Both the position numbers and the translations under genes were made by a program. A DNA stretch of 64,000 bases from IMG/VR virus record IMGVR_UViG_3300033977_000108, positions 140,634-204,633 of that record. One strand, 5' to 3'. The notes under the pieces are model-generated. The model made no database searches and was not told the origin of the DNA. It saw only the letters and a program-made list of their open reading frames with translations. Below, one piece after another: positions 14,841-23,622 of this stretch; the stretch's first letter is position 1, and each line of letters opens with the position of its first letter. This stretch comes from a virus.

Positions 14841-15084
14841 TAGCATATCCTTCAATCGGGAACTCGGGTGGATTAGGCCGTGGGGCTACCTGGCCTATGT
14901 GATAATCGGCGTAGGCCTGCAGTGCATCCAGACGCATCTGCTCTTCTGCACTTATCGTCCCTGAAATGCTTTTGTCGATTAGGACGCCACGTTCATGATT
15001 TGTCAGCGCCCAATTCTCCTCAAAGTGAAGGAAGTCAGCCAAGTTCATCACGCCCTCAAGTTCCCTCGGCAATTGTCTAGGCAT
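14833..15084 (-). CDS. Unknown helical protein, 83 aa
   Basis: Central segment NLADFLHFEENWALTNHERG, then LIDKSISGTISAEEQMRLDA, then a Pro-rich tail. The outline of three short helices is common in small accessory proteins. No family assigned. Both ends overlap neighbours by 8 nt, typical of the locus. Confidence 0.65.
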   Translation of the reverse strand: MPRQLPRELEGVMNLADFLHFEENWALTNHERGVLIDKSISGTISAEEQMRLDALQAYADYHIGQVAPRPNPPEFPIEGYANA

Positions 15085-15490
15085 TGTACACCAATTGGAT
15101 TTTCACACCCTTGTCGGTTTTTATTTCCCGTTTGCTTGCCAGCGTCAATCCGCGCGCTCGGGCGAGCTTGGCTGCTTTCCTGGCGGCATACTTCTGCTTG
15201 AGCTTCCCTACCCATTTGCTATTGAAGCGCCCGCGGTCATACTCTGAGATGATGGCTACATACTTGCCATTCTCTTTCTTGAAGCCAAGGTCATTGGAAG
15301 ACGAGCCGACATACTTACGGGGAACTATGATATCGGCTTTCTGTTCCCGCTTGTCTCCGTGGTAGCCTTCCAGCTGCTGAGCCTCCTTATTCACCTGTAT
15401 TGCCTGGGACGAAAAGCCCATATCTTGCAGGGCACCGACTAGGCAGGCTTCATCAGTCATTTCTAATTCATAGTTATGGTAAGCCGACAT
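15077..15490 (-). CDS. DUF1257 (Ycf35-like) protein, copy 1
   Basis: 137 residues. Follows the DUF1257 outline: MSAYHNYELEMTDEACLVGA (two-strand start and helix), QLEGYHGDKREQKADIIVPR, DLGFKKENGKYVAIISEYDR, KLKQKYAARKAAKLARARGL, ending KIQLVYNA. Ycf35/DUF1257 proteins occur in cyanobacteria, algal plastids and some phages, commonly near DUF2997 and AAA+ ATPases. Their biochemical role is not settled. The second copy at 15828-16214 shares the last 60 residues' pattern (KLKQxYxxRKAxKLARxxGLTL). Confidence 0.72.
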   Translation of the reverse strand: MSAYHNYELEMTDEACLVGALQDMGFSSQAIQVNKEAQQLEGYHGDKREQKADIIVPRKYVGSSSNDLGFKKENGKYVAIISEYDRGRFNSKWVGKLKQKYAARKAAKLARARGLTLASKREIKTDKGVKIQLVYNA

Positions 15491-15561
15491 TGCTAACCTC
15501 CTGTAAATTGTCTCCTATCCAGGTTATCTGCCCTCTTTGGTCAGCTTCTTTAGGAATAAAG

Positions 15562-15831
15562 TCAGGTTCTGTTCTTCTCGCTTTGCTTTTTCCGGCATTT
15601 TTGCCCTCGCGTCCGGGGAGTTATCAGTTCGACGTTCAAATCCTTGGCTACACAATGAGAATCGCCCCTAACCACATCTTGTATGATTCTTAACCTTTCG
15701 TTGTCATAGGTTTCAAGCGCATCCATCAAGGCGTACTGGATGATATTTTGAAGCTCATGAATCTTTTCAGCAATGTTCAGCAAATTATTATAGGCTGTAT
15801 ATCTACCTAACGGTAGCCTAATCTTTTTCAT
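15562..15831 (-). CDS. Unknown protein between the two DUF1257 genes
   Basis: 89 residues, helical centre (YNNLLNIAEKIHELQNIIQY) and a basic end. No family recognised. The stop of the second DUF1257 gene overlaps its start by 4 nt. In the 71-nt gap below it a 24-codon frame (15524-15598) is possible but not convincing. Confidence 0.6.
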   Translation of the reverse strand: MKKIRLPLGRYTAYNNLLNIAEKIHELQNIIQYALMDALETYDNERLRIIQDVVRGDSHCVAKDLNVELITPRTRGQKCRKKQSEKNRT

Positions 15832-16214
15832 ACATTATACACCAATTGGATTTTTCTGCCTACCGTCCTCTGGGCTTGTAGGGTCAGCCCTTTCTGGCGC
15901 GCAAGTTTCATAGCCTTGCGCTTCTGATAGTGCTGTTTGACGCGATTGATAAAGTCTTTATTGAGGGCACTATCCATAGATTCTTTCACTAATCCCAGCT
16001 CGCCCTTCGAGTTCTTGACGAAGCCGGCTTCATACCGGTTCCCTACCCCAGAATTCGCGGGCAGTTTGATCTTCACTTCCCGCTTGTTCTGCCATGGGCT
16101 TTTGATGGTCAGATTTTCTCCTATCTCTACTTTGCATCCTATGTCTTCCAGCGCCTTGGCAAGTAGCTCTTCGTCTTCTACGCCCGCGCATTCTTGTTTT
16201 GAATAGTGACTCAT
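15828..16214 (-). CDS. DUF1257 (Ycf35-like) protein, copy 2
   Basis: 128 residues. MSHYSKQECAGVEDEELLAK, ALEDIGCKVEIGENLTIK, REVKIKLPANSG, YEAGFVKNSKGELGLVKE, FINRVKQHYQKRKAMKLARQ, KGLTLQAQR, GRKIQLVYNV. The MSHY start, GF/DLGF centre, Q-x-Y helix and terminal (K)IQLVYN make it a clear sibling of 15077-15490 and a DUF1257 member. Having two copies suggests a heterodimer or two substrates. Role unknown. Confidence 0.74.
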   Translation of the reverse strand: MSHYSKQECAGVEDEELLAKALEDIGCKVEIGENLTIKSPWQNKREVKIKLPANSGVGNRYEAGFVKNSKGELGLVKESMDSALNKDFINRVKQHYQKRKAMKLARQKGLTLQAQRTVGRKIQLVYNV

Positions 16215-16221
16215 TGTCCTC

Positions 16222-16917
16222 CTAAAATGCCACCGTGGGTTCGGTATGGTCTGCCTTGTAAAACGACTTTAGCAGGCTGGATATCCTCCTGCTATAGACG
16301 CCGCGCTCTACAAGTATTACATCCGGTACTCTGCCGGCGAAGTCTTTCAGTTTGACGTAGCTCTCTCGCGAATGTCCCTTGTCTTTCAGTGCGGCCAGGA
16401 TTTCAGGTATGTTCTTCTGCGAGAGATCAAACCAGTTTGGATTCGTACCGGAATCTATTAGTATCTGCTGTAAAGCGATGTCGTATCTAAAGGAAAAGTA
16501 GGCGGTATAATGACAGAATGAACACCATGTCGGTTCATACGGGTGCCTATCAAAGTGCTCCTTCAGTCTAATCAGCTCGGCGGAGATGAGGCTCCCTCGC
16601 TGTATGGTATTGATGTCATATTTGCTTTTGAATCTGGAGTTTACGCCGGTTCGTATTACTTTCCTTTGACCGTGTGTGTCCATTATTGTGGTGTTCAATT
16701 CTTCATAGTCCTTTGGGTCAATGGCGGTATCCGTAAGGAATGCTGCCTGTATGAGGTTCTGGCATTCCGTACAAAAGTGGCCGTAGATTAGCTGCCTCGT
16801 AAGGGTCGGAGCGTGGCCCACTTTCTTGTATTCCTTGTCCTCCTTTGTTATGTCGCCCGTGGCCCAAGGGCTGAACCGAATGCTTGGCACATCGCCATCA
16901 TAGAATAATTCTATCAT
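16222..16917 (-). CDS. Unknown protein with two CxxC pairs
   Basis: 231 residues. GHFCTECQNLI (about residue 48) and TWCSFCHYTAYFS (about 132) could form one zinc site across a 80-residue insert. The rest is mixed, with an Arg-rich end. No family recognised. Its ATG overlaps the helicase stop by 4 nt, so it may be a helicase partner. Confidence 0.65.
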   Translation of the reverse strand: MIELFYDGDVPSIRFSPWATGDITKEDKEYKKVGHAPTLTRQLIYGHFCTECQNLIQAAFLTDTAIDPKDYEELNTTIMDTHGQRKVIRTGVNSRFKSKYDINTIQRGSLISAELIRLKEHFDRHPYEPTWCSFCHYTAYFSFRYDIALQQILIDSGTNPNWFDLSQKNIPEILAALKDKGHSRESYVKLKDFAGRVPDVILVERGVYSRRISSLLKSFYKADHTEPTVAF

Positions 16918-19900
16918 AAGACCCTCTCATTCAGCAGCTCTTCGGTACCAAAGTCCAGGTTCTGCGTTATCTCCAGGTCTTCTCCAGCCTCTCTGAAGAA
17001 ATCCAGGATGTGGGACCTGTCATCCAGCACGCGATTTACAAACCAGCGTATGTCCAGCGCGCTCGCCCTGACATTGATTACCTTGCGGTCCAATGCCTGC
17101 TCGGCAGCCGCCACTTTGGCATAAAAGGTATTGTAAACATGGTCATCAACTGTATTCTCCATCACAAGCAAATAGACATCACAGAACCTCTCCTCCTTCG
17201 TCGGTGTCATTACTCGGCTCCACGCCTGCGCCTGTAGCCCAGGCTGCCATAGCAAGTCGGTACAAATCACTGATTTGGCAGCAGATAAGTCAACACCCTC
17301 TCTTATTTCCATCGTACCGGCTATCCAAAGATGTCTCTCTGGGTCGTCGCGGAAAGTGTCAAACGCTTCCCTGCGCTCTTCATCATTCCAGCTACCATCA
17401 AAGACGATGGGATTATAGCTAGCGAACTCTTTGGCAAGGGACTCCCTCATGGCTATAAAGCCGGATAGGATAACTATTTTCTCCCCTGCCATGGTTCTTT
17501 CCAGTACTATTCTCTTTATGTCGTCCATTTTGCCGCCGCCAGGCGGGCCGTGGTAAATAGGAGCCCTTGGCGGTTTCATCTTGGCCAGTACTTTATTGAA
17601 GTGTTCTGGGCAGGTAGCCGCGATGCGCATCTTGCTCATCTGCGAAATGACCATGGCGGGATTCACCAGATGGTGCTGTTGGGCGGCCTGCTGGGACAGC
17701 GTATTGAATTCTGTCTCAAACTGATTGATAGAAGATACAACCAGAGCCGCTTGTAAGGGATGCATCTTGGAGGCTACCCGATGCATTCTCGGCTTTGGTA
17801 TGTGCAAGCCCAGCCTCTCCAGTGAGGACAGTACCAGCGGGTCTTCGTAACTTCTGCGCACCATCTTGGGTGCCATCAATTCCCAGAACTTGATCGGATT
17901 CTTCAGATATGGCAGCATCTTGCGGCTGTCTTTCAGCCCGCCGCGCTTATAGACCACATACTCGCAGAATTCATTATAGAAATCCGTGGCGCCGGCCGTT
18001 CCTTGATAGGGGAATGAAGCGGAGCCACCCTTGAAAATCCAGTGTAGCGGCCAATAGGCATCCGAGGGCGTATTCGGCATCAAAGTGCCCGTCATGCCCA
18101 GATGATGCTTGCCTCGGAATGTGCGTATTGCCTTCCCTACATCGCTTCCCTCCGATTTTATGGTATGAACTTCATCTACGATGACGGTGGGAAACCTATC
18201 CTTTATTCTGCGATAGACTGGGGGCACCCAGACACTATCTACCAATCCACACTCGCGGCACATGCGGCCTTTTATTGCTCTCGGATCGCAGTTCCTATGG
18301 ACTTTTAGATTCAAGTCGCTCCATACATTCAGCTGCTTTGTCGTAGTCGTTTGCTTCAACTCAAAGCCTTTGGATTCAATGATTTTCTTGGATCGCCAGG
18401 CTGCTCCTCTCATTCGCCGGTTATCATATCTGCGAACACAGGCGGGATTTACGCACATGTACCCAAAGTTCCCGGCTTCTTCATGCCCCTTTACCGGCGC
18501 CTTATGAAACTCCAGCGGCATCTTCATCAGCAGATTCTTCTGCCCGGTGAGGGGGTCTTCGGAGATTAGTTTTGGCACATAAGGCCAAACCAAGGTGGAG
18601 CCGCAGTGCGGGCACTTGTGCTCATTTAGCACATCAGTCTTACCTTCCGTAAATCTAAAGCGTAGATAACCTCTGCGTGCCTTCCTGTCCTTCTTTCCGG
18701 CGTCGTCCACGCCTCGGCCGGCTTGCCGCGGGCCGCCCTTGATCCAGGAGTAAGTCATCAAGTAAATCTTCCCTGGCTTCTTCAAGTCTGCCAGACTATC
18801 TACTATGACATACTGTCCGAAGTATGGCAACACCTTGCTCAAGGCGTCCAAGTCCTTCTTCGTGAAGATTCTGGCATTCCTTGGGCCTATCCAGGCGCAC
18901 TTGTCCGAGCCCCACAACCAGGTCAGCACAGCAGATTCTCTGGTCTTCCCTTGTCTCATTGGCTTTAGGTCGGCCGCATTATCCTTAGTGGCCATCTGCG
19001 GGACATCAACATGGGAGTGGTCAAACAGGGCATCACCAAATACCTCCAGCTTTTCAGTGTAGTAGTTTATTAGTTCCGGGTATTTTGCAGGCACGCACTT
19101 CTTCGGGTCGTAGATTACCCTTTCGTCATAGGCGAAGTAGGTCTCCAGCGGAGTAGCGTTTTCATGGAAAGTCGTCCATTCAAATACGCTGGGTCCGCTG
19201 ATAACCAGCTTTATGTTGGGGCGGATTGGCTCACGGAAAATCTTCACAATGCCATCCTGTCCGCTGCGTGAAGTATCTACTACTTGGTATCTCTCGCCCT
19301 TCTGAAAGATAAGCTCTTTGGCGGCTTGCTTGTGCTGTCCGGCATGCCCTTGATAGCCACTGTGTCCCGTGGGACCTTCCGGGGGTACATAGGTCGGTTC
19401 GGCTACAAAGTCGGCTTTGCAAGTAAGCACCATCCCGGCTTCCACTTTGTCGAATAGAGGCCTTGTATCTTTGTATTCTGGCAAGAGGTAAGGCGTATTT
19501 TCTCTTTCCAGTCGCCTCTTCTCTTTCTTTAGCCAGTTGCCCAGGGTCGTGGATAGATTTACTTCTAAGCCATAGCTTTCCAATAACCTGGCTATTGGAT
19601 GCTTGTTTAGTTCGGCATCTATTAGCATCCAAGCTCGGCTCTGTAAGGTCAGTTTTCTATGGCTAATGTCAGATAAGATTTGCAGTTCAAGCTCGTCGTC
19701 TGGTTTATCAGGATCCGGGCGCTCTATTAGCAGCGCATGCAGTTCTTGGAGCAGCAAAGCCGACATTACATCATTGGGAGAGATAACTATACGGCTGCCG
19801 CCTTTGTGTAGCGTCACGGAAGGCTTCTCTACCAATGCTAACGGCTGTATGATCTTCTGTTTCTTGGCCTTACTATGTATCACTGGGTCCTGCTTCTTGG

Positions 19901-19964
19901 CTGCTTGTTCTCCTGGGAACAAATCAGCCATCAGGGATAGCTGTCCTTTTATCTCCTTCTTCAT
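16914..19964 (-). CDS. Large SNF2-like superfamily 2 helicase with inserted zinc ribbons
   Basis: 1016 residues. Walker A-like MRQGKTRESAVLTW (about 340), then an insert with CPHC...CVNPAC (about 458-510) and CDP...CREC. Walker B is VIVDEVHTIK, motif III LGMTGTLMPN, and the second domain has EKIVILSGFI and QPGLQAQAWSRVM (Q-x3-R, motif VI). Superfamily 2, SNF2-like by the DEVH box and QAWSR motif. It is an ATP-driven DNA translocase, most likely acting in replication or recombination. The N-terminal 330 residues and a Gly/His stretch (HSGYQGHAGQH) are unassigned. Confidence 0.85.
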   Translation of the reverse strand: MKKEIKGQLSLMADLFPGEQAAKKQDPVIHSKAKKQKIIQPLALVEKPSVTLHKGGSRIVISPNDVMSALLLQELHALLIERPDPDKPDDELELQILSDISHRKLTLQSRAWMLIDAELNKHPIARLLESYGLEVNLSTTLGNWLKKEKRRLERENTPYLLPEYKDTRPLFDKVEAGMVLTCKADFVAEPTYVPPEGPTGHSGYQGHAGQHKQAAKELIFQKGERYQVVDTSRSGQDGIVKIFREPIRPNIKLVISGPSVFEWTTFHENATPLETYFAYDERVIYDPKKCVPAKYPELINYYTEKLEVFGDALFDHSHVDVPQMATKDNAADLKPMRQGKTRESAVLTWLWGSDKCAWIGPRNARIFTKKDLDALSKVLPYFGQYVIVDSLADLKKPGKIYLMTYSWIKGGPRQAGRGVDDAGKKDRKARRGYLRFRFTEGKTDVLNEHKCPHCGSTLVWPYVPKLISEDPLTGQKNLLMKMPLEFHKAPVKGHEEAGNFGYMCVNPACVRRYDNRRMRGAAWRSKKIIESKGFELKQTTTTKQLNVWSDLNLKVHRNCDPRAIKGRMCRECGLVDSVWVPPVYRRIKDRFPTVIVDEVHTIKSEGSDVGKAIRTFRGKHHLGMTGTLMPNTPSDAYWPLHWIFKGGSASFPYQGTAGATDFYNEFCEYVVYKRGGLKDSRKMLPYLKNPIKFWELMAPKMVRRSYEDPLVLSSLERLGLHIPKPRMHRVASKMHPLQAALVVSSINQFETEFNTLSQQAAQQHHLVNPAMVISQMSKMRIAATCPEHFNKVLAKMKPPRAPIYHGPPGGGKMDDIKRIVLERTMAGEKIVILSGFIAMRESLAKEFASYNPIVFDGSWNDEERREAFDTFRDDPERHLWIAGTMEIREGVDLSAAKSVICTDLLWQPGLQAQAWSRVMTPTKEERFCDVYLLVMENTVDDHVYNTFYAKVAAAEQALDRKVINVRASALDIRWFVNRVLDDRSHILDFFREAGEDLEITQNLDFGTEELLNERVL

Positions 19965-20149
19965 TCTACATCAAGTCCCGGTCTTATGCTGAGCTTAAAA
20001 CCCAGACCACCGCGGGTCCGGGTAAAGTATAGATAAGCAATGTCCAGCAGCACTCCAACAGCTACGACGGCCATCATCCATCCTGATCTCCGTGCCCAAA
20101 TCAGCGCGGCACCTATCACGCTGCCCTCCTGCGGAAACTTCTTGCCCAC
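19961..20149 (-). CDS. Small membrane protein
   Basis: 62 residues with one strong hydrophobic segment, WMMAVVAVGVLLDIAYLYF (about 24-42), and a weaker one before it (GSVIGAALIWA). The start overlaps the end of the upstream gene by 34 nt and its stop overlaps the helicase start by 4 nt. Function unknown. Confidence 0.55.
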   Translation of the reverse strand: MGKKFPQEGSVIGAALIWARRSGWMMAVVAVGVLLDIAYLYFTRTRGGLGFKLSIRPGLDVE

Positions 20150-20772
20150 TTATTCTTGGCTTTCCATTTCAATTTGGCCGGCCGGGACATGCCTGTCCGG
20201 TCATAGAATAGTTTAGCTACATCATAGCCGCTGGACGGCTCGGTCATTGTGCGCTCTATCTCCGGTAACGGAAGACCCAGCTCCAGCTGTTGTCCTCTGC
20301 CTGCCTTCTTGCATCTGCGCTGCTTATTGGCTATGAAGCCATAGAGTTCATCGCAATAGTCCTCCACCAGAGCTTTCCTTTTGCGTTTCATTTTATCTAA
20401 GAACTCCGGCAGCTTGCAGAACTCGGCTAATCCTGATAGCTCATAATGTACATCAAAGCATAGCAGCTTCATTTCGTTATCAGAAAGCTTTTTGCTCTTC
20501 GTTGCGCGTTTCTTGCTATAGTAGACAACCTTTCGTGTCCTATCTCCCCAGGAATCAGGGTCGTACGAGCGGGCCCTGAATAAGTAGCAGTAAGCCTCCC
20601 AGAACTCCTGCGGAGTAATCGCATTCCCCAGCCCGAAGCATTGATAGCAATAAGTGGCGTCCTTTATCAGCATTAGCCACGGCAGCTTGCTCCGGTCGTA
20701 GTTCGCTGGCGCACCTTCAAGCAGGTTCAGTTCTTCCAGTTTAGGTATCGCTGTGCGGGTTTCGTCTGGCAA
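20116..20772 (-). CDS. Unknown protein, 218 aa
   Basis: Mixed protein with Cys/aromatic-rich DATYCYQCFGLGNAITPQEF, a basic helical centre (LDKMKRKRKALVEDYCDELY), and QQLELGLPLPEIER, a QLxLGL-type motif that could bind the sliding clamp encoded at 33674-34837. The C-terminus is strongly basic. Family unknown. Confidence 0.65.
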   Translation of the reverse strand: MPDETRTAIPKLEELNLLEGAPANYDRSKLPWLMLIKDATYCYQCFGLGNAITPQEFWEAYCYLFRARSYDPDSWGDRTRKVVYYSKKRATKSKKLSDNEMKLLCFDVHYELSGLAEFCKLPEFLDKMKRKRKALVEDYCDELYGFIANKQRRCKKAGRGQQLELGLPLPEIERTMTEPSSGYDVAKLFYDRTGMSRPAKLKWKAKNKWARSFRRRAA

Positions 20773-21064
20773 GGATGTCTTTTTCCTCCTTGGTTAGTTT
20801 ATTCGTTGAATAAATCCTGAATGGTTCCGGCGGTTTCAAATACAGCCTCATCTTATTGCCCAGTTTCCTGTAAGTCTTGCGCCGTATGGCCGGCCGGACG
20901 ACTATCCATCCGAACGGCATCTCGACAGGCTCTCTTCTTATTAGGGCGGCTATCCAGGCATCGCGTACAACCTGAACGAATTTCCTGGACTTGCGCTTGG
21001 ACAGCCCAAGAGTGCTGGCCAGCCATAGCGTCCCCTTGAACTCACTTTTTCCAGTAGTCGGCAA
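20741..21064 (-). CDS. HU/IHF-like DNA-binding protein
   Basis: 107 residues. STLGLSKRKSRKFVQVVRDA, WIAALIRREPVEMPFGWIVV, RPAIRRKTYRKLGNKMRLYL: the HU order of helix-turn-helix dimer core, 'V.(I/M)P.(F)G', then a basic Arg arm. It should bend DNA. The start is a TTG at 21064 with GGAGG 7 nt upstream, inside the end of the polymerase gene (23-nt overlap). The replacement of the usual GxGxF loop by PFGWIVV is a divergence, so the call is moderate. Confidence 0.55.
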   Translation of the reverse strand: MPTTGKSEFKGTLWLASTLGLSKRKSRKFVQVVRDAWIAALIRREPVEMPFGWIVVRPAIRRKTYRKLGNKMRLYLKPPEPFRIYSTNKLTKEEKDILARRNPHSDT

Positions 21065-22654
21065 TGGTGACCTCCGTCTCGCCTTTTATAGTTTTGATGG
21101 TGTCGTGATAGACGGCATCCATACACCCTTTCACTATGGCCGCCACTGGCTCGGCATGATCTTCTCTGGCATGTACTATGATTTCATCATGTACGCAGGC
21201 GAGTAGATGGGCTTCGTAGATACGGGGCTTCCTTAGGTCTCCACCGTGTAAAGCCAGGCTAATCATAGACATAGCCCGCTTCAGCATGTCTACGCACTCG
21301 CCTTGGATGGGCTGATTGCCAGCCCAGCGGCCTACCTGTGCTCTCTTGGCTTCCTTATCGGGGTCATCCTGGTCTATCTTGCGGTAGAACCGCTTCCTGC
21401 CGCGCCGTGTGGTAGAATACCAGAACTTCAATGCCATTGCCTTCTGGTCGTCCAGCCACTTACGGAGTTTGAAGGCTTTGGCGAACCATCTATCAATAAG
21501 CTCGCCGGCTTTATCATTGGTCATCCAGGCGGGATTAGGCTCGCCATTGGGCAGGAATTGCTTCTTGCCGCGATTGGCAAGTGCGGCTACGCGGGGAGCT
21601 TTGGCGCCATCAATATGTTACGATAGAACCGCATCCGTTCTATCTCTCTATGTTCCCATAGAGTTCAGACCATATCATTGCCCAATTGCTTGGGCACCAG
21701 GCGTTTCGGGAGCGCTGCTCCCTACTCCCTTGCGGGATGGTCGTTGCGCCTTCGGAAGATTATCCTGGCAGTGATGTTCTCGTCTGTGGCATTTTACGCA
21801 TAACAACTCAAAGTTGTTATCCGTGTTATTGGTGCGGTCATGGTCTCTATGGTGAACATTCCATTGGGCATGGCTCGCATCCTGCAGGTCCTTGCCGCAG
21901 CGTTCGCAATAACGTCGCTCTGCCTTTATTTGACGTCTTCTTCGCATAAAGTAGCGTATGCCTGTCTTATATTGCGAATCATCCTGCCCGATATCATTGG
22001 TACCGCCACTCCCTACATTTATTATGTGCCCCTGCCTTAATCTATACGCCTTCATTACTCGTCTCATTGTCTCTCTTTTATTGTCTTCTTTACAGAGCAC
22101 GCAGACTTTCTGAGCCGGGCCTGTTGGCGTATAGCTTTTGTAGCATCTGATACATATTCTCGTAGGAAACGATACCATAAATCCTCCGCTTGGTTCAGGA
22201 TTGTCCGTTCCGGACTTCCCCTGAGTTAACCTGGTTCTTCTATGCTTATTATAGCGTAGCCTCGTGTTTGAAAACAAGGGACGCCAAATGTGATGTTCTT
22301 CGTCTGGCTCCGCAGCGTGACGAATTGGGCATGATCGGGATGGCTTTCGTCCTTATAGGCTTTGTAGAAGATGTCATAGCCAATACCTTCTATGTCGCTG
22401 GTCATAAAGCAATGGATGTCCTTATCCGAGTTCAGCGCATTAGTTAGCCAGGTGTCTCTTGAACAATCAGCCATACTCTTGATTTCTATCTGTGAATAGT
22501 CGGCATCCAGTATCTTCCATCCTGGCGCCGCGCGTATTGCTTCCCTGGTGCTGGGCACCCGCCAATAGATGGCATACCTGCCATTCTGGCGGGGGCCTTC
22601 AAGCCAGAACTCTTTCTTGCCTATGTTCCCGAGATACTTGCTTGGTGCTGCCAA
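21042..22654 (-). CDS. DNA polymerase family A, C-terminal (palm/fingers) subunit, interrupted by an intron
   Basis: Two exons: 22276-22654 and 21042-21610. Joined they give exactly 316 codons (315 aa plus stop). Exon 1 holds motif A LDADYSQIEIK and the start of motif B, LRSQTKNITFGVP. Exon 2 continues as YGAKAPRVAALANRGKK and holds motif C VHDEIIVHA. The splice restores the conserved YG of motif B, with the Tyr codon split T/AT. Start is TTG at 22654 with GGGAGG upstream. The 3'-5' exonuclease and thumb are in a separate gene at 23612-24991. Both genes carry a 'GRYA' segment, so the break is near the fingers base. Confidence 0.85.
21611..22275 (-). mobile_element. Group I-type intron in the DNA polymerase gene
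   Basis: 665 nt between exon bases 22276 and 21610. Exon 1 ends in T (GTCCCTT) and the intron ends in G, as in group I introns. Its 3' part contains a hairpin GATAGAAC...GTTCTATC (near 21625-21648) and the segment GATATGGTCTGAACTC near 21672, similar to the P7 region. It carries an HNH endonuclease frame, the usual mobility gene. The inserted position, the conserved Tyr codon of motif B, is a highly conserved target of the kind homing elements choose. Confidence 0.75.
21675..22178 (-). CDS. HNH homing endonuclease inside the polymerase intron
   Basis: About 167 residues from the ATG at 22178, which has GGAGG 4 nt upstream. N-terminal zinc pair ICIRCYKSYTPTGPAQKVCV, then a basic linker, then RYCERCGKDL, WNVHHRDHDRTNNTDNNFEL and LCVKCHRREHH, the HNH fold with its C-C/C-C zinc and the His-His...N...H residues. 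It would cut intronless polymerase alleles and drive spread of the intron. It is codon-compatible with its surroundings. A longer open frame upstream to 22277 reads through the splice site and is not the start. Confidence 0.88.
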   Translation of the reverse strand: MVSFPTRICIRCYKSYTPTGPAQKVCVLCKEDNKRETMRRVMKAYRLRQGHIINVGSGGTNDIGQDDSQYKTGIRYFMRRRRQIKAERRYCERCGKDLQDASHAQWNVHHRDHDRTNNTDNNFELLCVKCHRREHHCQDNLPKAQRPSRKGVGSSAPETPGAQAIGQ

Positions 22655-22905
22655 AGCGCCTCCCTGTCATACTTATAAACAAACTTCGCGCGCTCTACCC
22701 GGAACGGACCTACTTCGGCGAACTTGAGTTTGGGATCCAGTTCCAATTGGCGCTCCAGGCCGGTGAAGACAGCTTCGAGTTCCTTGCTCGTCGGCAGTGG
22801 CACAACTTTCTTCCCTGTGTGGTATATCACACGCCAGTTCTCCTCTTGGAGCCACACAAGGATGTAGTTCACGCACACCTTTTTCCTTCGGTACGTTTGT
22901 TTCAC
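22621..22905 (-). CDS. Unknown protein between the polymerase halves
   Basis: 94 residues: RKKVCVNYILVWLQEENWRV, then TSKELEAVFTGLERQLELDP, then VGPFRVERAKFVYKYDREAL. It looks like a small alpha/beta fold. No family recognised. It overlaps the palm subunit start by 34 nt, so it is translated just before it. Confidence 0.65.
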   Translation of the reverse strand: MKQTYRRKKVCVNYILVWLQEENWRVIYHTGKKVVPLPTSKELEAVFTGLERQLELDPKLKFAEVGPFRVERAKFVYKYDREALWQHQASISGT

Positions 22906-23174
22906 TAATCCTCTTCTGGTAGAAGCTCTCGTAATCTATCGCAGGCGGCGTCCCAACGATTTACATCGGCCTGTAGGGTGGCCTTTTGCTTGGCCACAAT
23001 GGTGGAGGCATCAAGCCCCTGGCTTAGATTGAATACTACATTGCTGAGGAAGGTACCAGCTAATCCTACTTCGCTAATAGCCTTCCTCAATCTGGGAGGA
23101 ATACTGTGGACTTTATAAGCTTTATTCTGTTGGGGCATCTTTCTTCTTGCCTGCCGGCGACCCAAATCCGACAT
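22905..23174 (-). CDS. Unknown basic protein, about 89 aa
   Basis: Basic start (MSDLGRRQARRKMPQQNKAY), then IPPRLRKAISEVGLAGTFLS and a helical acidic end. ATG at 23174 has GGAGG 6 nt upstream, giving a 53-nt overlap with the preceding gene. Function unknown. Confidence 0.6.
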   Translation of the reverse strand: MSDLGRRQARRKMPQQNKAYKVHSIPPRLRKAISEVGLAGTFLSNVVFNLSQGLDASTIVAKQKATLQADVNRWDAACDRLRELLPEED

Positions 23175-23622
23175 GGCGTTCCTCCGTTTCGTTGTCGTCC
23201 TCAGTCTCAAAGAACCGGGTCAGGTCTCCTGAGCCACTGGCGACTGCTTCCATGTGGGCCTTCTCGGCTCTCATCATGTTGCGCTGATCGCGCCGCGTAA
23301 AGATAGACTCCAGCACTACTTGTCCTGTCTCATTTCTAAAGGGCATCCACTGCAGTTCCTGGGCAACCAGTGGGAAAACGCCAGCTGCCTGCTCCAGGAA
23401 TTCCGTTTGCAGTTTCACTGATTTGGCGGACGCCGCCAGTGCTTCAGAGCCAATCACCTGTGCATCGCGAAAGGCTCTATCAGCTGCACGCGCCGTCTTT
23501 ACTTCCAGGTCTCTGGCTATCTCCAGGTCGGCGAATAAATGTAGCAGCTTCTCTTTCTGTTCTAATTCCTTTATGTCATCCACGATTAGTTGGATGATCT
23601 TGAATGTTCGCTTAATTGCCAT
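23122..23622 (-). CDS. Helical protein between the polymerase halves
   Basis: 166 residues, long helical stretches (KEKLLHLFADLEIARDLEVK, AAGVFPLVAQELQWMPFRNE) and a charged tail ending in KKKDAPTE. No family recognised. Its start lies 11 nt inside the exonuclease-polymerase gene. It may link or regulate the two polymerase parts, an inference from position only. Confidence 0.65.
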   Translation of the reverse strand: MAIKRTFKIIQLIVDDIKELEQKEKLLHLFADLEIARDLEVKTARAADRAFRDAQVIGSEALAASAKSVKLQTEFLEQAAGVFPLVAQELQWMPFRNETGQVVLESIFTRRDQRNMMRAEKAHMEAVASGSGDLTRFFETEDDNETEERHVGFGSPAGKKKDAPTE

